This document shows positions 43,558 through 54,685 of a DNA stretch of 64,000 bases, one piece after another (within the stretch, counting starts at the first letter, position 1; the number at the start of each line of letters is the position of its first letter). Where the stretch lies: contig NZ_CP117255.1 of the NCBI RefSeq assembly GCF_003240565.2, positions 248,001 to 312,000 of the forward strand, given 5' to 3'. The notes under the pieces are model-generated. The model saw only the letters and a list, made by a program, of their open reading frames with translations. It was not told the origin of the DNA and did not search any database. Source of the DNA: Rhizobium tumorigenes (lineage in GTDB: Bacteria; Pseudomonadota; Alphaproteobacteria; Rhizobiales; Rhizobiaceae). Made by a program: the position numbers and the translations under genes.

Positions 43558-46095
43558 ATGTTGATTGATAAAGTTCTGTCGCGTTTCAAGATCAAGACCA
43601 AAGTCCTACTCTTCGTATTGCCATTCGTGATCAGCATCTCGGCCGTTGGGTTGACCGGTCTCTACGCCTCAGGACTGTTGCAGGGACGCATGGAGATTTC
43701 CAACAGCGTGTTGCAGTCGCTGACGGGCTTCAAGAACCTCTACGCTTCCATGGACGACTTCCTGCGCATCACCAACGAGCAGGCGCGCGATAAGCTGTAT
43801 GCCGACGTCAAGTCGCAGCAGGCAGTGCTTGCAGCGACGCTCGACCAGGTCGGCGTGGGCGCACAGGGCCATGATGAACTGGCCGATGCAACGACCAGAA
43901 CGGCCGATATCGGCAATGTCGTCGGCAGCCTCTGGACCCTGCACGATCAGGAACTCAATTTCCGCAAGTCGATAGACGATGCGCAGCGCGTGCTGATCGG
44001 CACCCGCTTCAACGTCAATTTCCAGGCACAGCAGTTGCAGGACGCGATGCGCAGCGACGAGGCCGATGCCACCGCGACGCTTCGGTCCGCAGACCGCCTG
44101 CTCAAAGGCGGAGACGCCCTGGCAAGCGTAACCGATGATTTCGGCAAGGGCGCCACGCCGGCCGACAAATTGAAGATAGTCAAGGATCGCTTGCCGGATA
44201 TCGCCAAGGCGCAGCGCTCGATCGAGCTGGCCATCCCCCAGAACCAGAAGAGCATGGTGACGTCGCTTGCAGGCACGATCAAGGACCTGACGACCCTGGT
44301 CAATGGTGTCGACGCCGCTGCCGCCACGGATCAGACGGTGACCGATGTCGGTCGGTTGCTTTCCCGTTTCCGCCAGATGTCGACCTACACGCAGCTTGCC
44401 GCTACCCAGATGATGCGCAAGGCGACGACCACCTTTGTCGAGATCGACACCCGCATCGTCCAGACCAACTCCGTTCTCGAAGACATACGCCGCCTTGAAG
44501 CATCGATCTACTCGCTGCAGCTCGTGCTCGGCGAATTCCTCGCCAACACCAGCAAGGACAACCTCGTTCGTCTCCGCCAGGAGATCGCCAAGCTCGGTAC
44601 GGACATGAACACACTCGACCAGAGCGCCAAGGGCATGGACTTTGCAGCAGACCTCGACACAGCGATCGTTCCGGTTCTGACCTCCATGGACAGCGACGGC
44701 GGCAAGCTGGTCGACGTCATCGACCAGCGTATTGCGGAATATGCCAATGCCCGCCAGCAGCTCGACCAGATCTGGGGAAAACTGACCACGTTTGCCCAGA
44801 CGCAGAAGCAGAGCGCCGGCGCCGAACGCGAGCAGGCAAACTCCATCTCGGTGCTCGCAACGGTCCTCGGCATCATCCTCTCGATTGCCGGCGGCATCGC
44901 CTTGGTGCTGACGCTGCAGCGGCCGATCGGCCAGATCACCGCCGCCATGCGCCGCATCGCCGATGGCCGGCTTGAAACCGCCATCTCTGGCGAACAGCGC
45001 CATGACGAAATCGGCGACATCGCCCGTGCTCTCGGCATCTTCAAGGAAAATGCCATCGCCAAGATCCGCATTGAGGAGCAGAGCGACGAAGAACGGACCG
45101 CTGCCGAACACGAGCGGCAGCGCAACGACGCCGAAAAGCGCGAGCTCGACCGCCAGATCGACTTCGCCGTCAACGCCCTCGCCGGTGGCCTGGACCGTTT
45201 GGCCCAGGGGGATATCTCCACCACCATCGAAACGCCGTTCATCGGTCGCCTCGAACAACTCCGCCGCGACTTCAACGCATCGATGCTTCGCCTGCAGCAG
45301 ACACTCAGCCAGGTCCGCGACAATGTCGAACTGATCCAGAACAACGGTAACCAGATGGCGGCCTCCGCCGAGGACCTGTCGAAGCGCACCGAGCAGCAGG
45401 CAGCCTCGCTCGAGGAAACGGCCGCGGCCGTCGAGGAGATCACGGTCACCGTGCGCTCATCTGCCGACCGTGCCAAGGACGCCGATGTCATCGTGCGCGA
45501 GGCCAAGCGCAGTGCCGACGATAGCTCCGTCGTCGTCAACAATGCCATCGACGCGATGTTGCGTATCGAGGATGCCTCCACCGAAATCGGCAAGATCATC
45601 GGCGTCATCGACGAGATCGCCTTCCAGACTAACCTCCTCGCTCTCAATGCAGGCATCGAAGCGGCCCGCGCCGGAGAGGCCGGCAAGGGCTTCGCAGTCG
45701 TCGCCATGGAGGTTCGCGAACTGGCTCAGCGTTCCGCCGCAGCCGCACAGGAGATCAAGACGCTGATCAACAAGTCGACCCGCGAGGTCACCGCCGGTTC
45801 GCAGTTCGTACAGCAGACCGGGACCGTCCTGTCGCAGATCAGCAGCCAGATCGTCACCATCAGCCAGCACGTCGAGATGATCGCCCGTGCCAGCCACGAC
45901 CAGTCGAATGCCCTGCAGTCGGTTAATTCGACGGTCAACCAGATGGACCAGATGACCCAGCAGAACGCAGCGATGGTCGAGGAAACATCGGCAGCCAGCC
46001 GCGAACTGGCGACCGAGGCGGACTCGCTGATGCACCTCATCCAGCAATTCAAGATCGAGGCCGAAAACGAACGCGGCTACCACCGCGCGGCCTGA
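43558..46095 (+). CDS. mcpZ: methyl-accepting chemotaxis protein, McpZ-like
   Basis: This 845-residue transmembrane chemoreceptor has a first membrane segment at about 17-38 and a very large helical sensor region (about 40-425). A second segment lies at about 430-455, followed by a HAMP domain ([20 protein letters not shown]) and a second HAMP-like unit near 540-595. The signalling domain has the conserved hairpin tip [20 protein letters not shown], then [20 protein letters not shown]. There is no NWETF-type tail, so it probably cannot tether CheR or CheB. The long helical sensor and the genomic neighbourhood fit McpZ of Sinorhizobium. The ligand is unknown. The start follows GGAAGG. Confidence 0.9.
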   Translation: MLIDKVLSRFKIKTKVLLFVLPFVISISAVGLTGLYASGLLQGRMEISNSVLQSLTGFKNLYASMDDFLRITNEQARDKLYADVKSQQAVLAATLDQVGVGAQGHDELADATTRTADIGNVVGSLWTLHDQELNFRKSIDDAQRVLIGTRFNVNFQAQQLQDAMRSDEADATATLRSADRLLKGGDALASVTDDFGKGATPADKLKIVKDRLPDIAKAQRSIELAIPQNQKSMVTSLAGTIKDLTTLVNGVDAAAATDQTVTDVGRLLSRFRQMSTYTQLAATQMMRKATTTFVEIDTRIVQTNSVLEDIRRLEASIYSLQLVLGEFLANTSKDNLVRLRQEIAKLGTDMNTLDQSAKGMDFAADLDTAIVPVLTSMDSDGGKLVDVIDQRIAEYANARQQLDQIWGKLTTFAQTQKQSAGAEREQANSISVLATVLGIILSIAGGIALVLTLQRPIGQITAAMRRIADGRLETAISGEQRHDEIGDIARALGIFKENAIAKIRIEEQSDEERTAAEHERQRNDAEKRELDRQIDFAVNALAGGLDRLAQGDISTTIETPFIGRLEQLRRDFNASMLRLQQTLSQVRDNVELIQNNGNQMAASAEDLSKRTEQQAASLEETAAAVEEITVTVRSSADRAKDADVIVREAKRSADDSSVVVNNAIDAMLRIEDASTEIGKIIGVIDEIAFQTNLLALNAGIEAARAGEAGKGFAVVAMEVRELAQRSAAAAQEIKTLINKSTREVTAGSQFVQQTGTVLSQISSQIVTISQHVEMIARASHDQSNALQSVNSTVNQMDQMTQQNAAMVEETSAASRELATEADSLMHLIQQFKIEAENERGYHRAA

Positions 46096-46121
46096 TCGGG
46101 CATTCCATTGACCGCAATTAG

Positions 46122-46153
46122 AAGGACCGGGGGAATTGCCTCCCGGTCCTTTT
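46122..46153 (+). terminator. intrinsic terminator after chemoreceptor gene
   Basis: AAGGACCGGG and CCCGGTCCTT form a perfect 10-bp stem with a 10-base loop, followed by a short T-run. It begins 27 bases after the stop codon. Confidence 0.85.
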
Positions 46154-46319
46154 CCGTTTGCAATTCTGTTGCCGGACAAGGCCAGAGACAACTGCACTGC
46201 GCGCCCAAAACGGATCGGCTCCGCCCGGTCGATGTAGCGCAAGCGCAAGACCGATGAGTGCATTGCGGTAAAAAGCCCAGTTCGACTGACGGTTTCCCCC
46301 TTGTGGCCTTCTGAAATCC

Positions 46320-46338
46320 TTTCTAGTCTGACTAGAAA
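46320..46338 (+). promoter_or_regulatory. operator-like palindrome upstream of potF
   Basis: TTTCTAGTC-T-GACTAGAAA is a perfect inverted repeat with 9-base arms and a single central base. It lies 52 bases before the potF start. The GTC-N-GAC centre resembles operators of GntR/FadR-type regulators. The regulator is not in the adjoining genes. Confidence 0.6.
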
Positions 46339-46389
46339 AACAGAGGGTTGGGTATTGTCGCAATGCCCGTGAACGGAACAGGAGAGAAA

Positions 46390-47487
46390 ATGAAAGCCAT
46401 TATCGCACGCCTGGCTGCCACAGCTTTTGCGGTGGTCGGCCTGGTTGCCTCGGCGGAGGCTGCCGACCGTGTCGTCAATGTCTACAACTGGTCGGACTAT
46501 ATCGACGATTCCATTCTCGCCGATTTCACCAAGGAAACCGGTATCAAGGTCGTCTACGACGTCTATGATTCGAACGAGACGCTGGAGGCCAAGCTTCTGG
46601 CCGGCGGCACCGGCTACGACGTCGTGGTACCGACCGCGACCTTCCTGCAGCGTCAGATCGCTGCCGGCGTCTACCAGAAGCTCGACAAGTCCAAGATCCC
46701 CAACCTCTCCAACATGTGGTCTGAAATCACAGATCGCGCCCAGAAATACGATCCGGGCAACGACTATGCTGTCGACTACATGTGGGGCACCACCGGGATC
46801 GGCTACAACATCGACAAGATGAAGGCGATCCTCGGCACCGACGAGCGGCCGAACTGGGATGTGCTCTTGAAGCCGGAAATGGCCGCCAAGTTCAAGGATT
46901 GCGGTATCTACATGCTGGATTCGCCTTCCGATGTGCTGCCCTCGGTGCTGGCCTATCTTGGTCTCAATCCAGACAGCCGCAATCCGGCCGAGCTGAAAAA
47001 GGCGCAGGACGTCCTGACGGCCGTCCGCCCCTATGTTCGCAAATTCGATTCGTCCAACTACATCAGCGCTCTGGCCCAAGGCGACATCTGTCTGGTGCTC
47101 GGCTATTCCGGCGATATCTTCCAGGCTCGCAGCCGCGCGGAAGAAGCCAAGAACAATGTCAAGATCGGCTACTCGATCCCGTCTCAGGGTGCCCAGATGT
47201 GGTTCGACATGATGGCTATACCAAAGGATGCCCCACATGTGGCCGAGGCGCATGAGTTCATCAACTACATCATGAAGCCCGAGGTCATTGCCAAGGCATC
47301 GAACTTCGTCTTCTACGCCAACGGCAACAAGGCCTCGCAGGCGTTCGTCGACAAGGCGATCCTCAGCGATCCCGTCATCTACCCGCCGGACGACATGATG
47401 AAGAAGCTGTTCACCACGACGCCCTACGACAACAAGATACAGAAAACCGTGACCCGGTTGTGGACCACGATCGTCACCGGTCAGTAG
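46390..47487 (+). CDS. potF: polyamine ABC transporter substrate-binding protein
   Basis: This 365-residue periplasmic binding protein of the PotD/PotF family has a signal peptide (IIARLAATAFAVVGLVASAEA). The family opening VVNVYNWSDYIDDSILADFT contains the NWSDY/YxD residues that contact putrescine in PotF. Later blocks are TGYDVVVPTATFLQRQIAAG, VDYMWGTTGIGYNIDKMKAI and GDICLVLGYSGDIFQAR. The start follows CAGGAGAG. A terminator-like hairpin separates it from potG. A putrescine specificity fits the Puu-like genes upstream but is inferred. Confidence 0.94.
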   Translation: MKAIIARLAATAFAVVGLVASAEAADRVVNVYNWSDYIDDSILADFTKETGIKVVYDVYDSNETLEAKLLAGGTGYDVVVPTATFLQRQIAAGVYQKLDKSKIPNLSNMWSEITDRAQKYDPGNDYAVDYMWGTTGIGYNIDKMKAILGTDERPNWDVLLKPEMAAKFKDCGIYMLDSPSDVLPSVLAYLGLNPDSRNPAELKKAQDVLTAVRPYVRKFDSSNYISALAQGDICLVLGYSGDIFQARSRAEEAKNNVKIGYSIPSQGAQMWFDMMAIPKDAPHVAEAHEFINYIMKPEVIAKASNFVFYANGNKASQAFVDKAILSDPVIYPPDDMMKKLFTTTPYDNKIQKTVTRLWTTIVTGQ

Positions 47488-47501
47488 CAAAGCGAATACC
47501 G

Positions 47502-47529
47502 GCCCGGGCCTCTAAAGTCCGGGCTTTTT
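47502..47529 (+). terminator. terminator/attenuator between potF and potG
   Basis: GCCCGG and CCGGGC pair around an 11-base loop, followed by five T residues. It lies inside the potFGHI operon, so partial termination would keep the binding protein in excess over the membrane parts. Confidence 0.65.
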
Positions 47530-47582
47530 CATGCAATGGCGCCCGTGGGGACGTCGACAATGCATCGCATCATTCGGGGATC

Positions 47583-48728
47583 ATGATGAAGTCTCTCGGC
47601 AACATCCGCCGCTCTTTCGCGCCATGGACGGATCCTGCGGCTAAACCGTTCATCTCGGTGCGCAATGTCACCAAGAAATTCGGTGACTTCACAGCCGTCG
47701 ACAATCTATCGTTGGATATCTACCACCGCGAATTCTTCGCCCTTCTCGGCGCATCCGGCTGCGGCAAGTCGACGCTTTTGCGCATGCTCGCCGGCTTCGA
47801 ACAGCCGACATCGGGTGAAATCATCCTCGATGGCCAGGATCTTGCCGGCACGCCGCCCTATCGCCGGCCGGTCAACATGATGTTCCAGTCCTACGCGCTT
47901 TTCCCGCACATGACGGTCGAGAAGAACATCGCTTTCGGCCTGCGCCAGGATGGCATGAGCAAGGCCGAGATCGCAGAACGCGTCGCGCAGATGCTGAAGA
48001 TGGTGAAGCTCGAGCAATTCGCCACCCGCAAGCCCAACCAACTGTCCGGCGGCCAGCGCCAGCGCGTCGCCCTGGCGCGTTCGCTCGCCAAGCAGCCGAA
48101 GGTGCTGTTGCTCGACGAGCCCCTTGGCGCGCTCGACAAGAAGCTGCGCGAGGAAACCCAGTTCGAGTTGATGGACCTGCAGCAGAGCCTCGGGCTCACC
48201 TTCGTCGTCGTTACCCACGACCAGGAAGAAGCGATGACGATGGCAGATCGCATCGCCGTCATGAGCCACGGCAAGGTGGCGCAGGTGGCGACGCCTGCGG
48301 AAATCTACGAGGCGCCGAATTCCCGTTTCGTTGCCGGCTTCATCGGCGATGTCAATATTCTGGACGGCAATGTCGTGTCTTCGCAGCCGGGCTTCGCCGA
48401 GATCGCAGTCGATAACGCCTTCACGCTGCGCACGGCCACATCAGATGCGCCTGCCGTCGGCAGCCGCGCCGGCTTTGCCATCCGCCCCGAAAAGCTCCGT
48501 GTGACCCGTAACCCGCCGGCCAATGCCGGCGTCAATGCGGCCGAGGGTGAGATCTGGGACATCGCCTATCTCGGCGACATGACGGTCTTTCACGTCAAAT
48601 TGCAGGGCGGCCAGGTGGTCAAGGCGTCATCGCTCAACGCGGTGCGCTCCGTCGACGACCCCTTCGGCTACGACCAGCAGGTATGGGTCTCCTTCGATGA
48701 AAATGCCGGCGTGCTGTTGAAGGATTGA
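47583..48728 (+). CDS. potG: polyamine ABC transporter ATPase
   Basis: This 381-residue PotA/PotG-type ATPase has Walker A GASGCGKST, signature LSGGQRQRVALARSLAKQPK, Walker B VLLLDEPLGALD, and H-loop VVTHDQEEAMTMADRIAVMS. A TOBE-type C-terminal domain (about 285-381) follows. It drives PotH-PotI. The start is taken as the first of two adjacent ATGs at 47583, after GGGG. A longer open frame back to 47460 overlaps the terminator and potF and is rejected. potH starts one base after the stop. Confidence 0.94.
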   Translation: MMKSLGNIRRSFAPWTDPAAKPFISVRNVTKKFGDFTAVDNLSLDIYHREFFALLGASGCGKSTLLRMLAGFEQPTSGEIILDGQDLAGTPPYRRPVNMMFQSYALFPHMTVEKNIAFGLRQDGMSKAEIAERVAQMLKMVKLEQFATRKPNQLSGGQRQRVALARSLAKQPKVLLLDEPLGALDKKLREETQFELMDLQQSLGLTFVVVTHDQEEAMTMADRIAVMSHGKVAQVATPAEIYEAPNSRFVAGFIGDVNILDGNVVSSQPGFAEIAVDNAFTLRTATSDAPAVGSRAGFAIRPEKLRVTRNPPANAGVNAAEGEIWDIAYLGDMTVFHVKLQGGQVVKASSLNAVRSVDDPFGYDQQVWVSFDENAGVLLKD

Positions 48729-48729
48729 G

Positions 48730-49644
48730 ATGATGGGAACGTTCGGTTCAGCGCTCTACCGCCGCCTTGTGATCATCATCCCCTATCTGTGGCTGCTGAT
48801 CTTCTTCCTTGCCCCGTTCTTCATCGTTTTCCGCATGTCGCTGTCGACTTCGGCGACCGCGATGCCGCCGTACACACCCGTCTTCTCGACGTCGAACGGC
48901 CTCAGCGGCTTCATCGATAACCTCCGGCAGCTTTCCTTCGACAACTATGTCTGGTTGACCGGCGATCCCCTCTATTTCAAGTCATATGTCTCGAGCGTCA
49001 CCATCGCCGCCATCTCGACATTGCTGACGCTGCTGATCGCCTATCCGCTGGCCTATGGCATGGCACAGGCGCCGCGCACGATCCAGCCGACCCTCTTGAT
49101 GCTGGTGATCCTGCCGTTCTGGACGAGCTTCCTGATCCGCGTCTACGCCTGGATCGCCATCCTGAAGCCGGAGGGCCTGCTAAACCAGGTGCTGCTCTAT
49201 CTCGGGCTGATCCACGAGCCCTTGATCATCCTCAACACCAACACCGCCGTCTATATCGGCATCGTCTATTCCTACCTGCCGTTCATGGTGCTCCCGCTCT
49301 ACTCCGCGCTCGAAAAGATGGATCACACGCTGATCGAGGCAGCCCAGGATCTCGGCTGCCCACCGATCACGGCTTTCTGGCGGGTGACCTTTCCGCTGTC
49401 GTTGCCGGGCGTCATTGCCGGCTGCATGCTGGTCTTCATTCCGGCTGTCGGCGAGTTCGTCATACCCGATCTGCTCGGCGGTTCGCAGACACTGATGATC
49501 GGCAAGACGCTGTGGAACGAGTTCAACGCCAACCGTGACTGGCCGGTATCCTCGGCGGTGGCGACCATCCTTCTCCTCATCCTCGTCGTACCGATCGTGT
49601 TCTTCCAGAATATCCAGGCGAAAGCCGACGAGCAGGGGAGATAG
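48730..49644 (+). CDS. potH: polyamine ABC transporter permease PotH
   Basis: This 304-residue inner-membrane permease has about six segments and the EAA loop LIEAAQDLGCPPITAFWRVT. Its long first periplasmic loop (about 35-90, SLSTSATAMPPYTPVFSTSN) is typical of PotH. The start at 48730 immediately follows potG, with GAGATG. potI follows after 3 bases. Confidence 0.94.
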   Translation: MMGTFGSALYRRLVIIIPYLWLLIFFLAPFFIVFRMSLSTSATAMPPYTPVFSTSNGLSGFIDNLRQLSFDNYVWLTGDPLYFKSYVSSVTIAAISTLLTLLIAYPLAYGMAQAPRTIQPTLLMLVILPFWTSFLIRVYAWIAILKPEGLLNQVLLYLGLIHEPLIILNTNTAVYIGIVYSYLPFMVLPLYSALEKMDHTLIEAAQDLGCPPITAFWRVTFPLSLPGVIAGCMLVFIPAVGEFVIPDLLGGSQTLMIGKTLWNEFNANRDWPVSSAVATILLLILVVPIVFFQNIQAKADEQGR

Positions 49645-49647
49645 ACG

Positions 49648-50463
49648 ATGGTCAAATGGTCCCGCTTCAACATCGTCTCGGTCACCCTCGGCTTCGCCTT
49701 CCTCTATTTGCCGATAGCGCTGCTGGTCATCTTCTCGTTCAACGAGTCCAAGCTGGTAACGATCTGGACCGGCTTCTCGGTCAAATGGTATGTCCAGCTG
49801 ATGCACAATCAGGCGCTTCTGGATGCGGCCTGGGTCACGGTGCGGGTCGGCCTGCTGTCGGCGACGCTGGCAACCGTGCTCGGTACACTCGCCGCATTCA
49901 CGCTTGTCCGCTACACCCGTTTTCGCGGCCGGATGCTGTTTTCCGGCATGGTCTACGCGCCGCTGGTCATGCCGGATGTCATCACCGGCCTGTCGCTGCT
50001 GCTGCTGTTTGTCGCCATCGGCTTCGACCGGGGCTTCTGGACAATCACGCTTGCCCACACGACGCTGACCATGTGCTTCGTCGCCGTCGTGGTGCAGTCT
50101 CGGCTGATGAGCTTTGACCAGTCGATCGAGGAGGCGGCGCTCGATCTCGGCGCCACGCCGCTGCGCACGTTCCTGGAGATAACCCTGCCGATCATTTCGC
50201 CGGCTGTGTTTTCAGGCTGGATCCTGGCGTTCACGCTGTCGCTCGACGACCTCGTCATCGCGAGCTTCACCTCGGGCCCCGGGGCCACCACGCTGCCGAT
50301 GAAGATTTACAGCCAGGTGCGGTTGGGCGTCACGCCGGAGATCAACGCCGTCTGCACCATCCTGATCGCCATCGTGGCGATTGGCGTGATTTGCGCCTCG
50401 GTGGTCACGAAAAGACGGGAAATCCAGCGTCAGCGCGACGAGCATGCCGCCAACGCGCTTTGA
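49648..50463 (+). CDS. potI: polyamine ABC transporter permease PotI
   Basis: This 271-residue partner permease has the opening SVTLGFAFLYLPIALLVIFS, the PotI-type FNESKLVTIWTGFSVKWYVQ loop, and the EAA motif IEEAALDLGATPLRTFLEIT. It ends the potFGHI operon. Its stop codon is directly adjacent (no bases between) to the stop codon of the convergent AsmA-like gene. Confidence 0.94.
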   Translation: MVKWSRFNIVSVTLGFAFLYLPIALLVIFSFNESKLVTIWTGFSVKWYVQLMHNQALLDAAWVTVRVGLLSATLATVLGTLAAFTLVRYTRFRGRMLFSGMVYAPLVMPDVITGLSLLLLFVAIGFDRGFWTITLAHTTLTMCFVAVVVQSRLMSFDQSIEEAALDLGATPLRTFLEITLPIISPAVFSGWILAFTLSLDDLVIASFTSGPGATTLPMKIYSQVRLGVTPEINAVCTILIAIVAIGVICASVVTKRREIQRQRDEHAANAL

Positions 50464-52353
50464 TTACGGCTGCGTTGCCTTTTGCTGAACCGGCGATACC
50501 GGCGAGACGATCGCGTCCGGCCATGTGCCGCCGATGAAGAATGGCAGCACCGGCAAGTCGGTTCCCTCCGCCGCGTTGGTCGCATCCAGCACACCGGACA
50601 AAGCCAGCGAGTTGGTGCGGAACGGCACGATGCCGGAAAGCGACAAGGTCTCGTTTCGCCCGACGATCCTGGCGTTCTGCACATCGACCGACCCCTTGGC
50701 AAAGCTCGCATCGAGATCGATGGTCTGGAAGTCGAAGGTCGAGTCCGCGACGTCGCTGAGGCGGAAGAATTTCTTCTGAGCGGCAAGGGCACGGAATGTC
50801 GAGACATTGAACTGGCGGAAGGCGCCGGCCTTCGACCAGTAGCGCAGCTTGCCGGCGACGTCCCCGAGATTGGCGGCCCAGATCGGCTTGTTGGTCATCA
50901 GCGACAGGTCGAGCGAGCCGTTGGCAAGAGGCAGCGGTCCCTGCAGGTTGAGGCGAGTGATGAGGCTGGCAAAATCGGCGTCGCGGATGGAGATCTGCAA
51001 CTTGCCGCCGCCGTCGAAATTGCGCTCGGTGACTTCGAGATGGGCGGTCAGATCGCCGCCTTCAAAGCCGCTGTCGCCGATGTCGAACTTGGCCGTGCCG
51101 CCAGCCACCAGCAATCCGGCGCCGATGTTGTCGAAATTGAATGGCCCGAGCGATGCGCTTTTTGCCGACAGGCGCAGATCGAGATCCAGTCGCTGCAGTG
51201 GATTGCCGTTCAGCAGCGTGTCGATTGCTGTGCTGGCGGCAAGTCGCATCGAAAAGGCGGCAAGGAACGGATTGAGGTTCATCTTGTCGAAGGCAAGCGT
51301 GCCTGAAATCTTCGGCTTTCCGGTGCTGGTGTAGCCATAATCCATGACGCCGGAAGCGGCGGCGTCGTTGAGCACGAAGTTCAGGTTGTTGAAGCGAATG
51401 CCGTCCGTGACAGTCAAAACATCTGCATTCATCGACAGGTTCTTCAGCGTAGCGCTGCCGGGCAGGCGCTCGCCGCTCCAGGCGAGGAAGGACGGCATGT
51501 CGGGAATGGCGAGGTCGAGATTTCCGGACAGCGCCGAAAAATCGGACATATTGGTAATGCCGGTAAAGGTTCCGCGGATCAGCGGTGAGGAAAACGTCGT
51601 CTTGGCATCGACATTCTTGCCGGCAAACAGCAGCAGCGGCTGTTCCGAGAAGAAATCGACCTTGATGTCCTGGCCGTTGAGGCGGGCAAGCAGCACGGCG
51701 CTCATCGGCTTCGACAGTCGTGGCCAGGAAATATCGGCATTGACCCCGTCGAGCCTGAAGAGCCTGCCAGTCTTGTCATCGGTCAGTTCGACCACGCCAT
51801 CCTCGACCGTGACGCCGCCGATCTTGGCATCCTGCGATTTGGTGATCACGGTGCTGCCGGTGGGCGATCTCTCGACCCGGTCGATGGCCTTGCCTAGCAG
51901 CCCGGCATTGGTCCAGTCGATCAGACCGGTATCGTCGCGGCGCACGTAGACGACCGGTCGCAGGAAATGGAATTCGTGGAAATCGGCCTTTCCGCGCAAG
52001 GCGGCCAGCAGCGAGAAGTCTGCGGACAGGCTGTCGACATGGCCGAGTACCTTGCCGCCGGCAGCGCGCTCGCGGATCGTCACCTGGTTCAGCGTGACAC
52101 GCGGCGTCGGCCAGAAGTCGATCGCCGGGGATCCCTCGATTTCGGCGCGATAGCCGGTCCAGCGCGACAGAGCTTCCTCGATCCCGGAGCGCACCAGGCC
52201 GCTGGAAATCAGAAAGGGTGCCGTGGCTCGAAACACGACGGTAACGATGATGATGGTCAGAACGACGATGCCGGTCGTGCGCGCGACGGCTGGCAGCCAG
52301 CGCTTCATCGACCGCAAGGCGGGCCGCCACCTTTTGTTACCTGACGCCGTCAT
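50464..52353 (-). CDS. AsmA-family envelope protein
   Basis: This 629-residue protein is anchored by one N-terminal membrane segment (about 23-47, TTGIVVLTIIIVTVVFRATA). The AsmA opening follows, with WTGYRAEIEGSPAIDFWPTP and RVTLNQVTIRERA. A long beta-rich repeat region comes next, and the AsmA C-terminal domain (about 480-600, GSLDLSLMTN, FRALAAQKKFFRLSDVADST). AsmA-like proteins are thought to carry lipids between membranes or affect outer-membrane assembly. It stands alone, convergent with potI. Confidence 0.85.
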   Translation of the reverse strand: MTASGNKRWRPALRSMKRWLPAVARTTGIVVLTIIIVTVVFRATAPFLISSGLVRSGIEEALSRWTGYRAEIEGSPAIDFWPTPRVTLNQVTIRERAAGGKVLGHVDSLSADFSLLAALRGKADFHEFHFLRPVVYVRRDDTGLIDWTNAGLLGKAIDRVERSPTGSTVITKSQDAKIGGVTVEDGVVELTDDKTGRLFRLDGVNADISWPRLSKPMSAVLLARLNGQDIKVDFFSEQPLLLFAGKNVDAKTTFSSPLIRGTFTGITNMSDFSALSGNLDLAIPDMPSFLAWSGERLPGSATLKNLSMNADVLTVTDGIRFNNLNFVLNDAAASGVMDYGYTSTGKPKISGTLAFDKMNLNPFLAAFSMRLAASTAIDTLLNGNPLQRLDLDLRLSAKSASLGPFNFDNIGAGLLVAGGTAKFDIGDSGFEGGDLTAHLEVTERNFDGGGKLQISIRDADFASLITRLNLQGPLPLANGSLDLSLMTNKPIWAANLGDVAGKLRYWSKAGAFRQFNVSTFRALAAQKKFFRLSDVADSTFDFQTIDLDASFAKGSVDVQNARIVGRNETLSLSGIVPFRTNSLALSGVLDATNAAEGTDLPVLPFFIGGTWPDAIVSPVSPVQQKATQP

Positions 52354-52515
52354 GTTGATGCAGAAACTTTCAAACTGTTGCGCATGAATTCGCCTGCGTT
52401 TGGCGGATATAGGAAATGCCGATCATATGCAAACGTCGCATCCTGACACGCCGCCAACCTCTGATATCAATAATGCTGCGCGGCGTGGTAGAAAGCGTTG
52501 AGCGGGGGGGATGAA

Positions 52516-54468
<1,953 letters not shown>

Positions 54469-54539
54469 CCGAACGCAAATGCGCAATAGTGATGGGTGAG
54501 AGATTGCCGGTCATTTTTAAGATTGTGTTAGGAGATAGC

Positions 54540-54674
54540 GATCAAGCTACCCTCAGTTGCGCGGCGTCTAATATTCACTCCGCGCACGGCCCGACCATGG
54601 AGAACTCCCGGATCTGCGGGTCTCTGTCTCCAATCAACAGCATGACTTAGGGCGGCCCTCGGCCGCCCTTTTTT
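54540..54674 (+). ncRNA. candidate trans-acting small RNA
   Basis: The gap between acsA2 and the convergent histidine kinase folds into three successive structures. TGCGCGG (54558-54564) pairs with CCGCGCA (54580-54586). TGGAGA (54598-54603) pairs with TCTCCA (54627-54632) around an inner CCCG/CGGG hairpin. A strong intrinsic terminator then closes the segment. A loose promoter TTGCCG-N17-GTTAGG would start transcription near 54540, giving about 135 nt. The segment contains CTCCC, a common anti-ribosome-site motif in rhizobial sRNAs. I cannot assign it to a known family, and the 5' end is approximate. Confidence 0.45.
54649..54674 (+). terminator. strong intrinsic terminator
   Basis: AGGGCGGCC and GGCCGCCCT form a perfect 9-bp stem with a 3-base loop CTC, and the T-run extends to 54674. 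It is oriented for the plus strand. It lies 180 bases after acsA2, further than usual for that gene, which fits a separate small RNA. Confidence 0.85.
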
Positions 54675-54685
54675 AATGCATCCGG

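Noticed and set aside
45457..47490. 677-residue open frame on the minus strand across mcpZ and potF
   Set aside because: It is the complement of two well-supported plus-strand genes and spans their terminator and operator. The product has no recognisable domain.
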